Assembly (NCBI GenBank): GCA_002293125.1
Contig: DBCR01000067.1
Location: 9,231-73,230, forward strand
DNA length: 64,000 bases
Origin: Opitutia bacterium UBA953
Lineage (GTDB): Bacteria > Verrucomicrobiota > Verrucomicrobiia > Opitutales > UBA953
Direction: 5' to 3'
The notes below the pieces were generated by a model. The model did not search any database. It saw only the letters and a program-made list of their open reading frames with translations, and had not been told where the DNA came from. Within the stretch, counting starts at the first letter, position 1; the number at the start of each line of letters is the position of its first letter. The position numbers and the translations under genes are program-made. Positions 27,893 through 36,324 of the stretch are shown in pieces.

Positions 27893-28315
27893 TCAGCGCG
27901 TCAGGTAATAACACTGCCAAGCCCAGTGGGCGACGAGCACGGCCACGAAGGCGATGCGGGCGCGACGGGAATAAGCAGGCTCGATGAAGAGACGAAGTCG
28001 AAGCGTGTCGCGACGGAGCCAGAAGACTGCTGAATAAGTCGTCCAGAGCGCAGCCAGCGTGACGGTGAGAAAGAAACCCGGATGATAAAGGAACGCCTGC
28101 CCGAAGTCCAGGTTCACCAGATCACGGGCGCAACGCGTGCCACCGCAGCCGAGGCACGGCAGGCCCGTCAGCCGCATGAAGATGCACTGCGGCAGCTGCA
28201 GGCCCGTCAGGAACCAGCCCCAGGCGAAGACCGCGCCACCGAGGAAAGCCGCCGGCCAGACGAGCTCATGGTTGAGCTCGCCGGGATAGGCAGGTCTGCG
28301 GATCAGCCGGAGCAC
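27893..28315 (-). CDS. DUF2752 membrane protein
   Basis: The 140-residue product has three to four hydrophobic segments and the DUF2752 signature LTGLPCLGCGGTRC around residues 50-63, a cysteine-rich loop of unknown role next to a membrane segment. It lies three bases from the GYF-domain gene upstream and one base before the nuclease, so the four genes probably form one transcript. In several phyla DUF2752 genes sit near genes for GYF or Yip1-like proteins, which fits here. Confidence 0.8.
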   Translation of the reverse strand: MLRLIRRPAYPGELNHELVWPAAFLGGAVFAWGWFLTGLQLPQCIFMRLTGLPCLGCGGTRCARDLVNLDFGQAFLYHPGFFLTVTLAALWTTYSAVFWLRRDTLRLRLFIEPAYSRRARIAFVAVLVAHWAWQCYYLTR

Positions 28316-28318
28316 CGA

Positions 28319-29203
28319 TCAGCGGGTGGCGGCGGCCCACCAGAAAAGAATACCTGGCAGGGCGCAGCAACAGCAGCAAAGGACGAACCAGACGAAGCTG
28401 GAGATGCCGAACTGTTTCCAAGGGCTGACCCCTGTCGCTGCGCCGAAGCACCGGAAGTAGACGACCAACGCCGGGATGAAGAACACGGAGCTGATCACCA
28501 TCTGGGCGCCGAAATTAAAAGCCAGCAGCTGGAGCGGAGCCATCAGCACCGCCAGGATCGCGGCGACGAGCAAGGAGGCCGCCACGGTGCGCTCGAGCGG
28601 CACCTGATAGCGGAAGACCCGCTGGCCCAGCCAATGCAGCACGCCGAAGAACGCGTAAATGAACGGCGCGATGGCCAGCCCCATGCCGGCGCCGAAGACC
28701 GTGATCCAGACGGGTGCCGGTTCGGCCTTGGCCATCTGTTCGACCGTCTGGCTCAACTCGGCGATGTTCAGCTTGCGGAGCCACTCGGCCACCTCGGCGT
28801 TCTTGTCCCCGAAGACGATCGCGTTGACCAGTTGGAACGGCAACGAGAACAGCACTCCGAGATAGCAGAAGACCACCCAGTCGCCGAAGGCGTAGCGACC
28901 CGTCGAGAGGACCGAAGGGTTCACGACGGCCGCCTTGATCGTGGCGAAGAAAGACCCGAGCGACTTGCCTTGCTCCCAGGGGACCGTCGACACCGGGGGA
29001 ACGTCCGGCGTGGCCACGCCCGGCGACGCCGGCACGCCGACGGCGCGGAATTCGGGCCAGTCGCCGAGCGGCGTCCAAGCCGGCAAGCCGTCGCGCCAGG
29101 CGAGGTCGGAAGCATGGAAGCGGCCGGTGGAAAGCCCGGCGACGATGTCTTCGGGAACGAAGACCCCGAGCTGGACGGAGTTACGGGCGACGTGGATCTG
29201 CAT
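28319..29203 (-). CDS. GYF-domain membrane protein (second tandem copy)
   Basis: The 294-residue product opens with a GYF_2 domain (about 1-60) with the motif WRDGLPAWTPLGDW, a linker rich in valine and proline, and a C-terminal part with five or so membrane helices of a Yip1-like type. The paralogue upstream has nearly the same first 60 residues but a divergent membrane part. ATG 29203 is preferred over TTG 29212, which overlaps the stop of the upstream copy. GYF domains bind proline-rich peptides in eukaryotes; the bacterial partner is unknown. Confidence 0.78.
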   Translation of the reverse strand: MQIHVARNSVQLGVFVPEDIVAGLSTGRFHASDLAWRDGLPAWTPLGDWPEFRAVGVPASPGVATPDVPPVSTVPWEQGKSLGSFFATIKAAVVNPSVLSTGRYAFGDWVVFCYLGVLFSLPFQLVNAIVFGDKNAEVAEWLRKLNIAELSQTVEQMAKAEPAPVWITVFGAGMGLAIAPFIYAFFGVLHWLGQRVFRYQVPLERTVAASLLVAAILAVLMAPLQLLAFNFGAQMVISSVFFIPALVVYFRCFGAATGVSPWKQFGISSFVWFVLCCCCCALPGILFWWAAATR

Positions 29204-29208
29204 GGGGA

Positions 29209-30063
29209 TCAACCGGCGAATTTATTGGCCAGGGCGGCGAACATCAGCGCGTACAGGCCGCACACGCACAGGCAAGGGATCACGATCAGCGAGATCACGA
29301 CCTTCCACCAGGCGATCCGGTGCACCTGCGAGTGGGCGATGATGGCCGCGACGAGCTGCCAGGGCATGACGACGTAGTTGACGCAGGGGATGAAGGCGAA
29401 GGGCATGAAGGCGCCGTAGGCGTAGGCGTTGGCGCGATAGGTCTGCGCGAAGCCACCGGTAGGCCGCCAAGGAAGCAGCAGGAGATGCGTGAACGCCGCG
29501 CCGACGAAGTTGAAGAGCGGGACGAAGAGGAAGAATACGGCCAGCGCCGCGGAGATCACCAAGGCGGCCGCGAGCGGGCCGATGTCGTTGATCCAGGTCA
29601 TGAAGGCGTCGTTGCGTCCGCCTTGCCCCTTGGCGGCCAAGGCCATGCCGCCGAAGAGCGCGCCGTACAGGATGCTGCCGCCGAGCCAGGCCGGCAGCAG
29701 CGACCAGTAGGTGAAGGAGATCGGGCGCGCGTAGCCGCCGTCGCGCAGGTTCGCGAAGGTACGTACCGGATCGAGCGCGACTTCCTTGATCGTCGCGACG
29801 TAGTGGGCGAGCGAAGAGCCACGCTCCCAGGAAGGCATCGCGGGCGCAGGTTCGCCGGACTCGGCAGGCATCGCATGCGGCGAGGGCGGCGGTACGCCGG
29901 CGCCGCGGAACTCGGACCAGTCGCCGAGAGGAGTCCAGGCCGGCAGGCCGTCGCGCCAACCGAGGTCGGAGGCGAGGAAGCGACCCGATTGCAGGCCGGC
30001 GATGATTTCTTCGGGGGCGAAGACCCCGAGCTGGGCGGAATTACGGGCGACGTGAATTTGCAT
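29209..30063 (-). CDS. GYF-domain membrane protein (first tandem copy)
   Basis: The 284-residue product has the same layout as its neighbour: GYF_2 domain (MQIHVARNSAQLGVF through GLPAWTPLGDWSEFRGAGVP), a proline-rich linker, a short conserved helix (SSLAHYVATIKEVALDPVRTF) and a five-helix membrane region of Yip1 type. The N-terminal 60 residues differ at only about a dozen positions from the second copy, while the membrane parts differ widely, which suggests duplication followed by divergence of the membrane region or reuse of the domain. Confidence 0.78.
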   Translation of the reverse strand: MQIHVARNSAQLGVFAPEEIIAGLQSGRFLASDLGWRDGLPAWTPLGDWSEFRGAGVPPPSPHAMPAESGEPAPAMPSWERGSSLAHYVATIKEVALDPVRTFANLRDGGYARPISFTYWSLLPAWLGGSILYGALFGGMALAAKGQGGRNDAFMTWINDIGPLAAALVISAALAVFFLFVPLFNFVGAAFTHLLLLPWRPTGGFAQTYRANAYAYGAFMPFAFIPCVNYVVMPWQLVAAIIAHSQVHRIAWWKVVISLIVIPCLCVCGLYALMFAALANKFAG

Positions 30064-30157
30064 GGCGTTGAGTAGTCGCTAGGCCAGCCTGCCGCAAACC
30101 CAGAACATCCGGATACGGTTAGCCCGCCTCCCCGAAAAGGGCGGCGGGCCGGGAAAG

Positions 30158-30236
30158 TGGTGAGGAGGGCGGGACTCGAACCCGCGACCGGCGGCTTAGA
30201 AGGCTGCTGCTCTGAATCCAGCTGAGCTACCCCCTC
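30158..30236 (-). tRNA. tRNA-Arg (anticodon TCT)
   Basis: A full cloverleaf reads on the minus strand: acceptor GAGGGGG/CCTCCTC with one G-T pair, D stem GCTC/GAGC, anticodon stem GCAGC/GCCGC with one mismatch, loop CTTCTAA giving anticodon TCT for AGA, T arm GCGGG-TTCGAGT-CCCGC, and an encoded CCA at 30158-30160. Length 79 with CCA. Confidence 0.93.
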
Positions 30237-30286
30237 ATGAAAGTGACCGTATGACGGTCACCCCAAATGGGCAAGCCGTCAGCAGA

Positions 30287-31246
30287 CTAGCAGATCAGGT
30301 CTCTGAAATTGCTGAAATCCGCCGAAAGACCGCTCGGCATCCCCTTGTTGATGACCGAGACGGCATCGTGGGAATGGAGGGATTCGAGGTGCGAGCAGGC
30401 GATGACGAAGTCGCGTACGCGCGCATCGGCGTCGAACTGCTCGTAGACGACGCGGGCGGCGTCCTCGACGAACTTGGAATAGGCGCCGTTGAGCTCGGCG
30501 AAGGCCTGCTCATCCTCGCGCTTCACCATGACCTGGGTCTCCGTCTGGAGGCCCTTGAGGCAGAGTTCCTTCATGTCCTCGACGAACAGGACGCGCCCCG
30601 GGGCGACCTCGGCGACCACGCGGGCCTTGGAGCGCTGGGAGTGCGGGATGCCGTAGGCGGAGCGCTCCTCGCGGGCGTGCTCGGTGAGCTCGGCGGAGCA
30701 AGGGCAGGCGGACGAGTAGACGAAGTCGAAATGGACGTAACGGCGGAGGCGGTCGAGGTCGTCGATCGTGCCTTCGAGCACCGCGCGGTAGTACTGCCAG
30801 CCTTCGAGTCCCGAGCGCAGTGACTTCTGCAGGATCGGGTAGCGGAACTCGACCATGATGCGGGCGCGGCTGCAATCGAGGTCCTTCTTGTAGCGGACCA
30901 GGATCTCCTCGAGGAGCTCATGCGAGAGCACGCGGTCCTTGAATTCGTAGAACGTCCGCATGATGCGGGACATGTTGATGCCCTTGCGGTCGGCCGCGAG
31001 CGACACCGAACCGGTGATCGTGCACTCGAGGGGCAGCGGCTTGGCGTCGCGGGTGGCGACGAGCATCGGCAGGCGGAAGCCGGAGATACCGACGTGCTGG
31101 ATCGGGACGTTGGCGCCCTGGATCAGGGAGGCGTCCTTGTTCTGCATGTCCGGCAACGTCGCGCGGTACGCGTCATCGGCCCGGAAACTGCGGTCGTAGC
31201 GTCGGGAAAGATCCCGGCTGCGTGGCGGATGGTCGGCGCGACTCAT
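30287..31246 (-). CDS. folE2: GTP cyclohydrolase I, FolE2 type
   Basis: FolE2 opens GTP to dihydroneopterin triphosphate, the first folate step, and can work with metals other than zinc. The 319-residue product shows DMQNKDASLIQGANVPIQHVGISGFRLP near residue 33, the catalytic cysteine region SSACPCS near 180, and a C-terminal FVIACSHLESLHSHDA. The reading frame stays open upstream through tRNA-Thr, but ATG 31246 is the right start because the upstream part only translates the tRNA. No FolE1 is seen. It complements folB-folK at 1786-2681. Confidence 0.93.
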   Translation of the reverse strand: MSRADHPPRSRDLSRRYDRSFRADDAYRATLPDMQNKDASLIQGANVPIQHVGISGFRLPMLVATRDAKPLPLECTITGSVSLAADRKGINMSRIMRTFYEFKDRVLSHELLEEILVRYKKDLDCSRARIMVEFRYPILQKSLRSGLEGWQYYRAVLEGTIDDLDRLRRYVHFDFVYSSACPCSAELTEHAREERSAYGIPHSQRSKARVVAEVAPGRVLFVEDMKELCLKGLQTETQVMVKREDEQAFAELNGAYSKFVEDAARVVYEQFDADARVRDFVIACSHLESLHSHDAVSVINKGMPSGLSADFSNFRDLIC

Positions 31247-31308
31247 GGCGGGAAGGTTGGAGGAAAAGCCCGGACGGGCAAACGGTCGGCGAAAATTGTC
31301 CCCTGCGA

Positions 31309-31384
31309 TGGAGCCACCTGCCGGATTTGAACCGGCGACATTCTCATTACGAATGAGATGCTCTACCAGCTGAGCTAAGGTGGC
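31309..31384 (-). tRNA. tRNA-Thr (anticodon CGT)
   Basis: Minus-strand cloverleaf: acceptor GCCACCT/AGGTGGC, D stem GCTC/GAGC, anticodon stem TCTCA/TGAGA, loop TTCGTAA giving anticodon CGT for ACG, T arm GCCGG-TTCAAAT-CCGGC, discriminator T, encoded CCA at 31309-31311. Length 76. Confidence 0.95.
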
Positions 31385-31494
31385 GTCGCAGAGGAACGAC
31401 GAACATGGGCAGCCCGGGGCGGAAATCAAGCCTTGGCGACGTGGGAATGCCCTCGCCAGTCCCGAAAGTAACCGCAAATTAGCCCGAAAGCCCC

Positions 31495-32601
31495 ATGCGA
31501 GCCGCCCTTATTGCCCGCCAGTTCGACGTCCAGGGAAGGCTCGTGACCGTCGAGCCCTACGGCTCAGGCAACGTCAACGACACCTATCTGGCGGTCTTCC
31601 GCACCACCTTCTCGGAGCAGCGCTTCATCGTGCAGCGCATCCGCAAGTCGGTCTTCCCGAACCCGGAAGTCATCATGCAGAACATGCGCGTGCTCACGGA
31701 TCATTGTCACGCGAAGCTCGAGGCCGAGGCCGAAGGCGCGGACCGCATCTGGCAGCTCCCGAAGATCATCCAGACGAAGACCGGCGAAGATTGGGTGACG
31801 GACGTCGACGGCGATCTCTGGCGCGCGATCTCGCAGATCGCCAGCGCGGACGCTTACGAAAAGGTGCGCAACCCGGAACACGCCCATGAAGCGGGCATCG
31901 TCCTCGGCCACTTCCATCGCATGGTCAGCGACCTGCCGGCCGAGAAACTCGGCTATGCGCTACCCGGTTTCCACGTCACGCCTGGCTACCTCTCCAAGAT
32001 GGATGCCGCGCTCGCGACGCCGGCCGGACAGGAACGCCTGAATGCCTCCCAAGAGGCCAAGCGCGCGGTCCGCTTCGTCGAAGCGCGCCGCGCCCGTTGT
32101 TCCGTGCTCGAGGATGCGCGCGCCCGCGGAGACCTCGGCCTACGGACCACGCACGGCGACCCGAAGGTCGGCAACATCATGATCGACGAGGCCACCGGCC
32201 GCGGTACGTGCATCGTCGATCTCGATACCGTGCAACCGGGGCTGGTCCATTATGACATCGGCGACGCCATGCGTTCCGTCTGCAACCCCGCGGGCGAAGA
32301 CGCCTCCGAACTCGGTTCCGTCATCTTTGACCTCGAGCTTTTTAGCATGATTTACAGGGGTTATCAGGCTCATGCGAAGGACTTCCTCAGCCCGGCTGAC
32401 CACCGCCATCTCTTCGACTGTATCCACCTGATCCCACTCGAACTCGGCATCCGCTTCCTCGCGGACCATCTCGCGGGCGACGTCTACTTCAAGGTCCGTT
32501 ACCCGGGCCATAATCTGCGGCGCGCGCTGGTGCAGTTCAAGTTGGCCGAGAGCATCGAGGCCCGCGAACCTTCCATCCGCAAGGTGCTCGGTGAATCCTG
32601 A
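31495..32601 (+). CDS. Phosphotransferase-family kinase (NahK-like)
   Basis: The 368-residue product has the aminoglycoside-phosphotransferase/choline-kinase fold: GSGNVNDTYLAVF near residue 23 as the nucleotide loop, FIVQRIRKSVFPNPEVIMQNM, the catalytic HGDPKVGNIM near 218 and the metal-binding CIVDLDTVQPGLVHYDIGDAMR near 238. The GSGNVNDTYLV and VDLDTVxPG motifs are those of N-acetylhexosamine 1-kinase and relatives, which phosphorylate amino sugars. Substrate is inference. The stop overlaps the next start (TGATG). The promoter is not obvious. Confidence 0.82.
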   Translation: MRAALIARQFDVQGRLVTVEPYGSGNVNDTYLAVFRTTFSEQRFIVQRIRKSVFPNPEVIMQNMRVLTDHCHAKLEAEAEGADRIWQLPKIIQTKTGEDWVTDVDGDLWRAISQIASADAYEKVRNPEHAHEAGIVLGHFHRMVSDLPAEKLGYALPGFHVTPGYLSKMDAALATPAGQERLNASQEAKRAVRFVEARRARCSVLEDARARGDLGLRTTHGDPKVGNIMIDEATGRGTCIVDLDTVQPGLVHYDIGDAMRSVCNPAGEDASELGSVIFDLELFSMIYRGYQAHAKDFLSPADHRHLFDCIHLIPLELGIRFLADHLAGDVYFKVRYPGHNLRRALVQFKLAESIEAREPSIRKVLGES

Positions 32602-33419
32602 TGGCCACCGACGTCCCTGCTCTCTCCGTGACCGTCTGGGTCGCCCTCGTCATCCTCGGGGTGCTGATGGCCCGCGGCGCCTGGCGCGGCTATCGACGCG
32701 GACCGATGCGCCAGCTCGCCGGACCCGTGGCGCTCGCGACCGGTCAGCTCGTCGGCTGGATCTTTGGCTCGGATCTCGGGCATGCCTGCCTTCAAGGCAC
32801 CTCCTACCCCTGGCTACTACGAGGCTTCACGGGCGTGGTCATCCTGACCTGTCTGACAGGCCTAGCCTGCTACGCGCTCTTCTGGCGATTGGGCCGTCAG
32901 CCCGAAGGCCAGACGGAAGCCGAGAGTCCGGTCTTAGGCTCACTGGTGGGATGCTGGACGGGTCTGCTCTACTTTCTCATCGGCGTCGCCGTGTTGGCGA
33001 CCGTGGCCTCGGTTTACGACTTGTTCGAAAAACCTGGCGATAGCCGACACCACTGGTCGGTCGAAATCCGGAACGAGTTGGCCGGCACCGCATTCACCGC
33101 CGACCTCAAGGACTGGTCGCCCATTCCTGACAAGCAGCGGACCCTCATCCGCCAGACCCGGCGCCTGATGGCCGACCCGGAGGCCCGTCGCCGGCTTATG
33201 GCCCAGCCTGAAATCCGCGCCCTAGCCGCCCACCCGACCCTTTACCAAGCCTGGGAAGATAAGAAAGTTCGCGAGTTGTTGAATAACAATGACTTAACTG
33301 GATTCATTGACCACCCAAAGGTGCGGGCGGTCTTGGCCGACGAACAGCTCCAGAAAGACGCCGAAAAGGTGGATTTGACCAAGATTATCGAACAATCGTT
33401 GCAGAAGCCAAAAAAGTGA
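32601..33419 (+). CDS. CvpA-like membrane protein
   Basis: The 272-residue product has four N-terminal membrane helices (about 8-28, 38-58, 70-95, 108-135) with the CvpA pattern ARGAWRGYRRGPMRQLAGPVALATG, then a polar, mostly helical tail (about 145-272) with HPKVRAVLADEQLQKDAEKV. CvpA proteins support colicin V secretion or envelope integrity. The last 60 residues are encoded by notably AT-richer DNA (33260-33420) than the rest of the gene. Start overlaps the kinase stop by one base. Confidence 0.7.
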   Translation: MATDVPALSVTVWVALVILGVLMARGAWRGYRRGPMRQLAGPVALATGQLVGWIFGSDLGHACLQGTSYPWLLRGFTGVVILTCLTGLACYALFWRLGRQPEGQTEAESPVLGSLVGCWTGLLYFLIGVAVLATVASVYDLFEKPGDSRHHWSVEIRNELAGTAFTADLKDWSPIPDKQRTLIRQTRRLMADPEARRRLMAQPEIRALAAHPTLYQAWEDKKVRELLNNNDLTGFIDHPKVRAVLADEQLQKDAEKVDLTKIIEQSLQKPKK

Positions 33420-33487
33420 AGGGGTGACCATTTTTTGGTAGTCCAGAGGGTTGTTTTGCCTATGTTCAAACCTCCCTCCCCACTCAC

Positions 33488-34324
33488 ATGAACAAGTTCT
33501 CGTTCCTCCTGGCTGCTCTCTGCGTCTCCCTGAATGCTCAGGAAGCCAAGCCTGCCGAAACCAAGGCCCCTGCGGCTCCGGCTCCGGAGATGAAACTCGC
33601 AGGCGGCGCCAAAGCCGAACAGAAGACCTACTTCGCCGAAATCTGGGTCGGTAAGAGCATCCCTGAATGCCTCAACTTCCAGAAGAACATCCAGGTCCTC
33701 ACCCAGCAGGTCGAAGAGCTGAAGCGCCTCCAGATCTTCCTCGATAACGCCCTCACCACGCCCGAGAAGGAAGCCCGCGGCCACGATATCGCCGCCAAGA
33801 CCGCCAAGCTCAAGGGCGACAACGAGTCGATGACCAAGCTCTATAACGGCTTCAGCATCGAGCGCCCCTATCAGTTCACCGCCACCAAGGCCGTGATCGC
33901 CACCCCGATCTCCAACGAAGAGTTCGCCAAAATCTCCAGCGCCAAGGATTTCAAGGCCGACTCCATCATCTCGACCGGCGAGAAGAAGTTCCAGATCCGC
34001 GACACCATCTCCGGCCAGGGCGAAGTCGAGACCTTCGGACTCTCCCTCAAGCGCATCACCGATGCCAAGGCCCAGCTCCAGCAACTCATCGACGTCCAGC
34101 CCAAGCTGACCAATGAAGCCGACAAGAAGAAGGTCGAGAAGGCCATCAAGGAAATCCAGGACGACCTCTCCCTCAACCTCGACGAGTTCAAGAAGGCCCG
34201 CGGTTTCGATTTCAACGCCGAAGCCATCACCCTCCCCTCCGAAGCCAAGCTCTCCGTCCAGATCACGGAAGAAGAGAAGAAGGCCATCGAAGCCAAGGCT
34301 CCGACGGCTTCCGACAAGAAGTAA
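33488..34324 (+). CDS. Secreted helical protein of unknown function (first paralogue)
   Basis: The 278-residue product has a signal peptide (cleavage near LNAQE), an alanine-proline-lysine stretch, then a largely helical body with LNFQKNIQVLTQQVEELKRLQIF near residue 62 and NALTTPEKEA near 86. It resembles the next gene along most of its length (aligned FQ..IQ.L.Q, ALTT.E..A, SSAxDFK, a late LxxxEEE segment). I know no family for the pair. High codon bias toward AAG/CTC/ATC hints at strong expression. The leader is pyrimidine-rich without a Shine-Dalgarno. Confidence 0.7.
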   Translation: MNKFSFLLAALCVSLNAQEAKPAETKAPAAPAPEMKLAGGAKAEQKTYFAEIWVGKSIPECLNFQKNIQVLTQQVEELKRLQIFLDNALTTPEKEARGHDIAAKTAKLKGDNESMTKLYNGFSIERPYQFTATKAVIATPISNEEFAKISSAKDFKADSIISTGEKKFQIRDTISGQGEVETFGLSLKRITDAKAQLQQLIDVQPKLTNEADKKKVEKAIKEIQDDLSLNLDEFKKARGFDFNAEAITLPSEAKLSVQITEEEKKAIEAKAPTASDKK

Positions 34325-34357
34325 GCCCCTTACCCCAACCCCAACCCCGTCCCTAAC

Positions 34358-35206
34358 ATGTCCGCCACCGAAACCCCCACCGCTCCGGCCGAAGCCCCCA
34401 AGGGCCCGGTCATCGAGCTTATCCCGCTCGGCCAGAACCTCGGCCGCGTCGTCCTCACGATCTCCAACCAAGGCTCCCTCGCCCGCTTCCAGCAGGAACT
34501 GCAGACCCTCGGCCAGCACTTCGGTCGCATCCAACAGCTCCAGCAGCGCATCCAGTCCGCCCTCACCACCGTCGAGCGCGACGCCCTGAGCAAAGTCGGC
34601 GAAGCCGAAGTGAAGGATTTCGCCGAGAAGGACGCCGTGTTCGCCAAGGTCTGGGGATTCAACGTCCCGGCCGTCGCCAACCGCCAGGCTACCTTCGTCA
34701 ACACCGCCCTCCGCCTCTTCGCCGTCATCTCCGAGGAAGAAGCCGCCAAGGCTCGCTCCTCCGCCGACTTCAAGGAAGAGCAGCTCGTCATCCGCGGTGA
34801 CCGTCGCCTCCTGCAGACCGCCGAAATCCGCGGCCTCGATCTCGTCATCCAGTTCGACCAGTTCGCCAAGGTCCTCCAAGCCCGCCGCGACGCCGTCATT
34901 CAGCTCACCGAGCTGCTGAAGCGTTCCACCAACGACGAAGAGAAGACCCGCATCCAGACCCAGCTCGACCAGACCTTGGAGCTCCTGAACAAGGGCAACA
35001 AGGAGATGGCCGAAAGCGTCGGTTACTCGATCACCCACAATTACGAAGTCGAAGTCCTCGAGTCCAAGTTCGTCATCCTGCTCAACCAGGAAGAAGTGAA
35101 CCAGATCCAGGGTCTCGTGGCCAACGCCCAGCAGCAGGCTGCCGCCGCGGCTCCGGTCGCCATCGAAGCCCCGAAGCTCGAGAAGAAGGCCGATAAGAAG
35201 AACTAA
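34358..35206 (+). CDS. Helical protein of unknown function (second paralogue, no signal peptide)
   Basis: The 282-residue product is related to the 33488 protein (FQQELQTLGQHFGRIQQLQQRIQSALTTVERDA near residue 44; SSADFKEEQLVIRGDRRLLQ near 128) but lacks any N-terminal hydrophobic segment, starting with a polar alanine-proline stretch. It is rich in glutamine and predicted coiled coil (195-215), ending in a lysine-rich tail. The two genes lie 33 bases apart and share the terminator at 35232. One copy exported and one seemingly not is unexplained. Confidence 0.65.
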   Translation: MSATETPTAPAEAPKGPVIELIPLGQNLGRVVLTISNQGSLARFQQELQTLGQHFGRIQQLQQRIQSALTTVERDALSKVGEAEVKDFAEKDAVFAKVWGFNVPAVANRQATFVNTALRLFAVISEEEAAKARSSADFKEEQLVIRGDRRLLQTAEIRGLDLVIQFDQFAKVLQARRDAVIQLTELLKRSTNDEEKTRIQTQLDQTLELLNKGNKEMAESVGYSITHNYEVEVLESKFVILLNQEEVNQIQGLVANAQQQAAAAAPVAIEAPKLEKKADKKN

Positions 35207-35231
35207 GCCTCGCGCTTGATCTTCCCACCAA

Positions 35232-35258
35232 GGCCCGCCCTCACCGGCGGGCCTTTTT
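35232..35258 (+). terminator. Rho-independent terminator after the paralogue pair
   Basis: Stem GGCCCGCC (35232-35239) / GGCGGGCC (35246-35253), six-base loop, then TTTTT. Ends the 33488-35206 unit. Confidence 0.88.
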
Positions 35259-35263
35259 GTTGA

Positions 35264-36232
35264 TTAGAATAACTCGCCCTGCTGCGCGTCGGCCGGCGGC
35301 TTGACCTTGGGCTTAGGCGCTTCGCCCGGCGGCGTGGACGGCTCCGGGGCGGCCGGAGCCCGCCCATGCTTGGCCTGATAGCGGCGCAGCGTCGAATGCA
35401 TCTCCATCTCGGAGAGGAATGATTCCACTCCGACGATGTCTTCCGCGACGGGCTGGCCGGGAGAAAATTCGAAATCGGTCCGGAAAGTGACGAGCTTGAG
35501 ATTGCCGCGGATGCGCTCGGCTTCGGCCTTCACCTGCTCGCGGAAGCGCTCGGGCTGCAAGGCATCGCCCGCGCCGAGCACGCCCTCGAGGTTCCCGTAT
35601 TCGGCGAGCCACTTCACCGCCGTCTTCGGGCCGACACCCTTGAGCCCAGGGATATTGTCGGAAGCGTCGCCGACGAGCGCGAGGTAATCGGGGATGCGCT
35701 CAGGCGGGACGCCGAACTTCTCGGTGACCGCGGCCGGATCGAGGCGGCGCCAGCCCATGGCCGGGTTCGCCGTCGGCGGCGGCGCCAATTGGATGACGGG
35801 CCCGCCCACGCACTGGCCAAAATCCTTATCGGCGCTTACGATGATACACTGGTCGCCGGACGCGGAGAGGATCCGCACGGCGGTCGCAATCAGGTCATCG
35901 GCTTCGACGCCACGTCGTTCGAAGACCTGGAACCCGAGAAGGGCGGTGAGGCGCTTGATCTCCGGCAGCTGCTGGACGATTTCCTCCGGCGTCTCAGCGC
36001 GCTGGGCCTTATAGTCCGGCAACGCGGCGAGATGGCGGTCAGAGCCGCCAAGGTCAAAGAAGACGGCACAGCGGTCAGGCGTCTCCCCTTCGCGGAGGTC
36101 CAGGAGCGACTTCATCCAACCGTGCAAGGCCCCCGTCGGGAACTGGTCGCTCTGCCGACGGAGATTAGACCGCTCCATCGCGAAGTGGCTCCGGAAGACC
36201 AAGTTGAAGCCGTCGATGAGCAGCCAGCGCAT
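35264..36232 (-). CDS. Stand-alone 5'-3' exonuclease (Pol I N-terminal/FEN type) with a possible clamp-binding tail
   Basis: The 322-residue product matches the 5' nuclease domain of DNA polymerase I: LLIDGFNLVFRSHFAM, GVEADDLIATA near 108, VSADKDFGQ near 135 with metal-binding aspartates, and the helix-three-turn-helix GDASDNIPGLKGVGPKTAVKWL near 190-211. It has no polymerase part. After residue 285 comes a proline-lysine-rich tail that ends exactly in QGELF, which fits the QxxLF pentapeptide that binds the DNA sliding clamp. Role in Okazaki fragment processing or repair is inferred. It is followed by its own end just short of a terminator from the opposite side. Confidence 0.87.
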   Translation of the reverse strand: MRWLLIDGFNLVFRSHFAMERSNLRRQSDQFPTGALHGWMKSLLDLREGETPDRCAVFFDLGGSDRHLAALPDYKAQRAETPEEIVQQLPEIKRLTALLGFQVFERRGVEADDLIATAVRILSASGDQCIIVSADKDFGQCVGGPVIQLAPPPTANPAMGWRRLDPAAVTEKFGVPPERIPDYLALVGDASDNIPGLKGVGPKTAVKWLAEYGNLEGVLGAGDALQPERFREQVKAEAERIRGNLKLVTFRTDFEFSPGQPVAEDIVGVESFLSEMEMHSTLRRYQAKHGRAPAAPEPSTPPGEAPKPKVKPPADAQQGELF

Positions 36233-36268
36233 GGGAGGAGTGTCGCTCCACCCGGTCAGGCCATCGAG

Positions 36269-36299
36269 AAAAAAGCGGGCCCGCCGAATAGCGGGCCCG
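36269..36299 (-). terminator. Rho-independent terminator of the secretin operon
   Basis: On the minus strand, CGGGCCCGC (36299-36291) pairs with GCGGGCCCG (36284-36276) around a six-base loop, followed by a T-run at 36274-36269. It lies 26 bases after the secretin stop. Confidence 0.88.
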
Positions 36300-36324
36300 T
36301 CATCAGCGAAGCGCGAGGCTTGGC

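Noticed and set aside
31247..31477. N-terminal extension of FolE2 to 31477
   Set aside because: The extra residues are the translation of tRNA-Thr and its flanks; the FolE2 family start is at 31246.
33242..35038. 598-codon minus-strand frame rich in leucine and glycine
   Set aside because: Shadow of the two plus-strand paralogues, which have starts, a signal peptide and a terminator.
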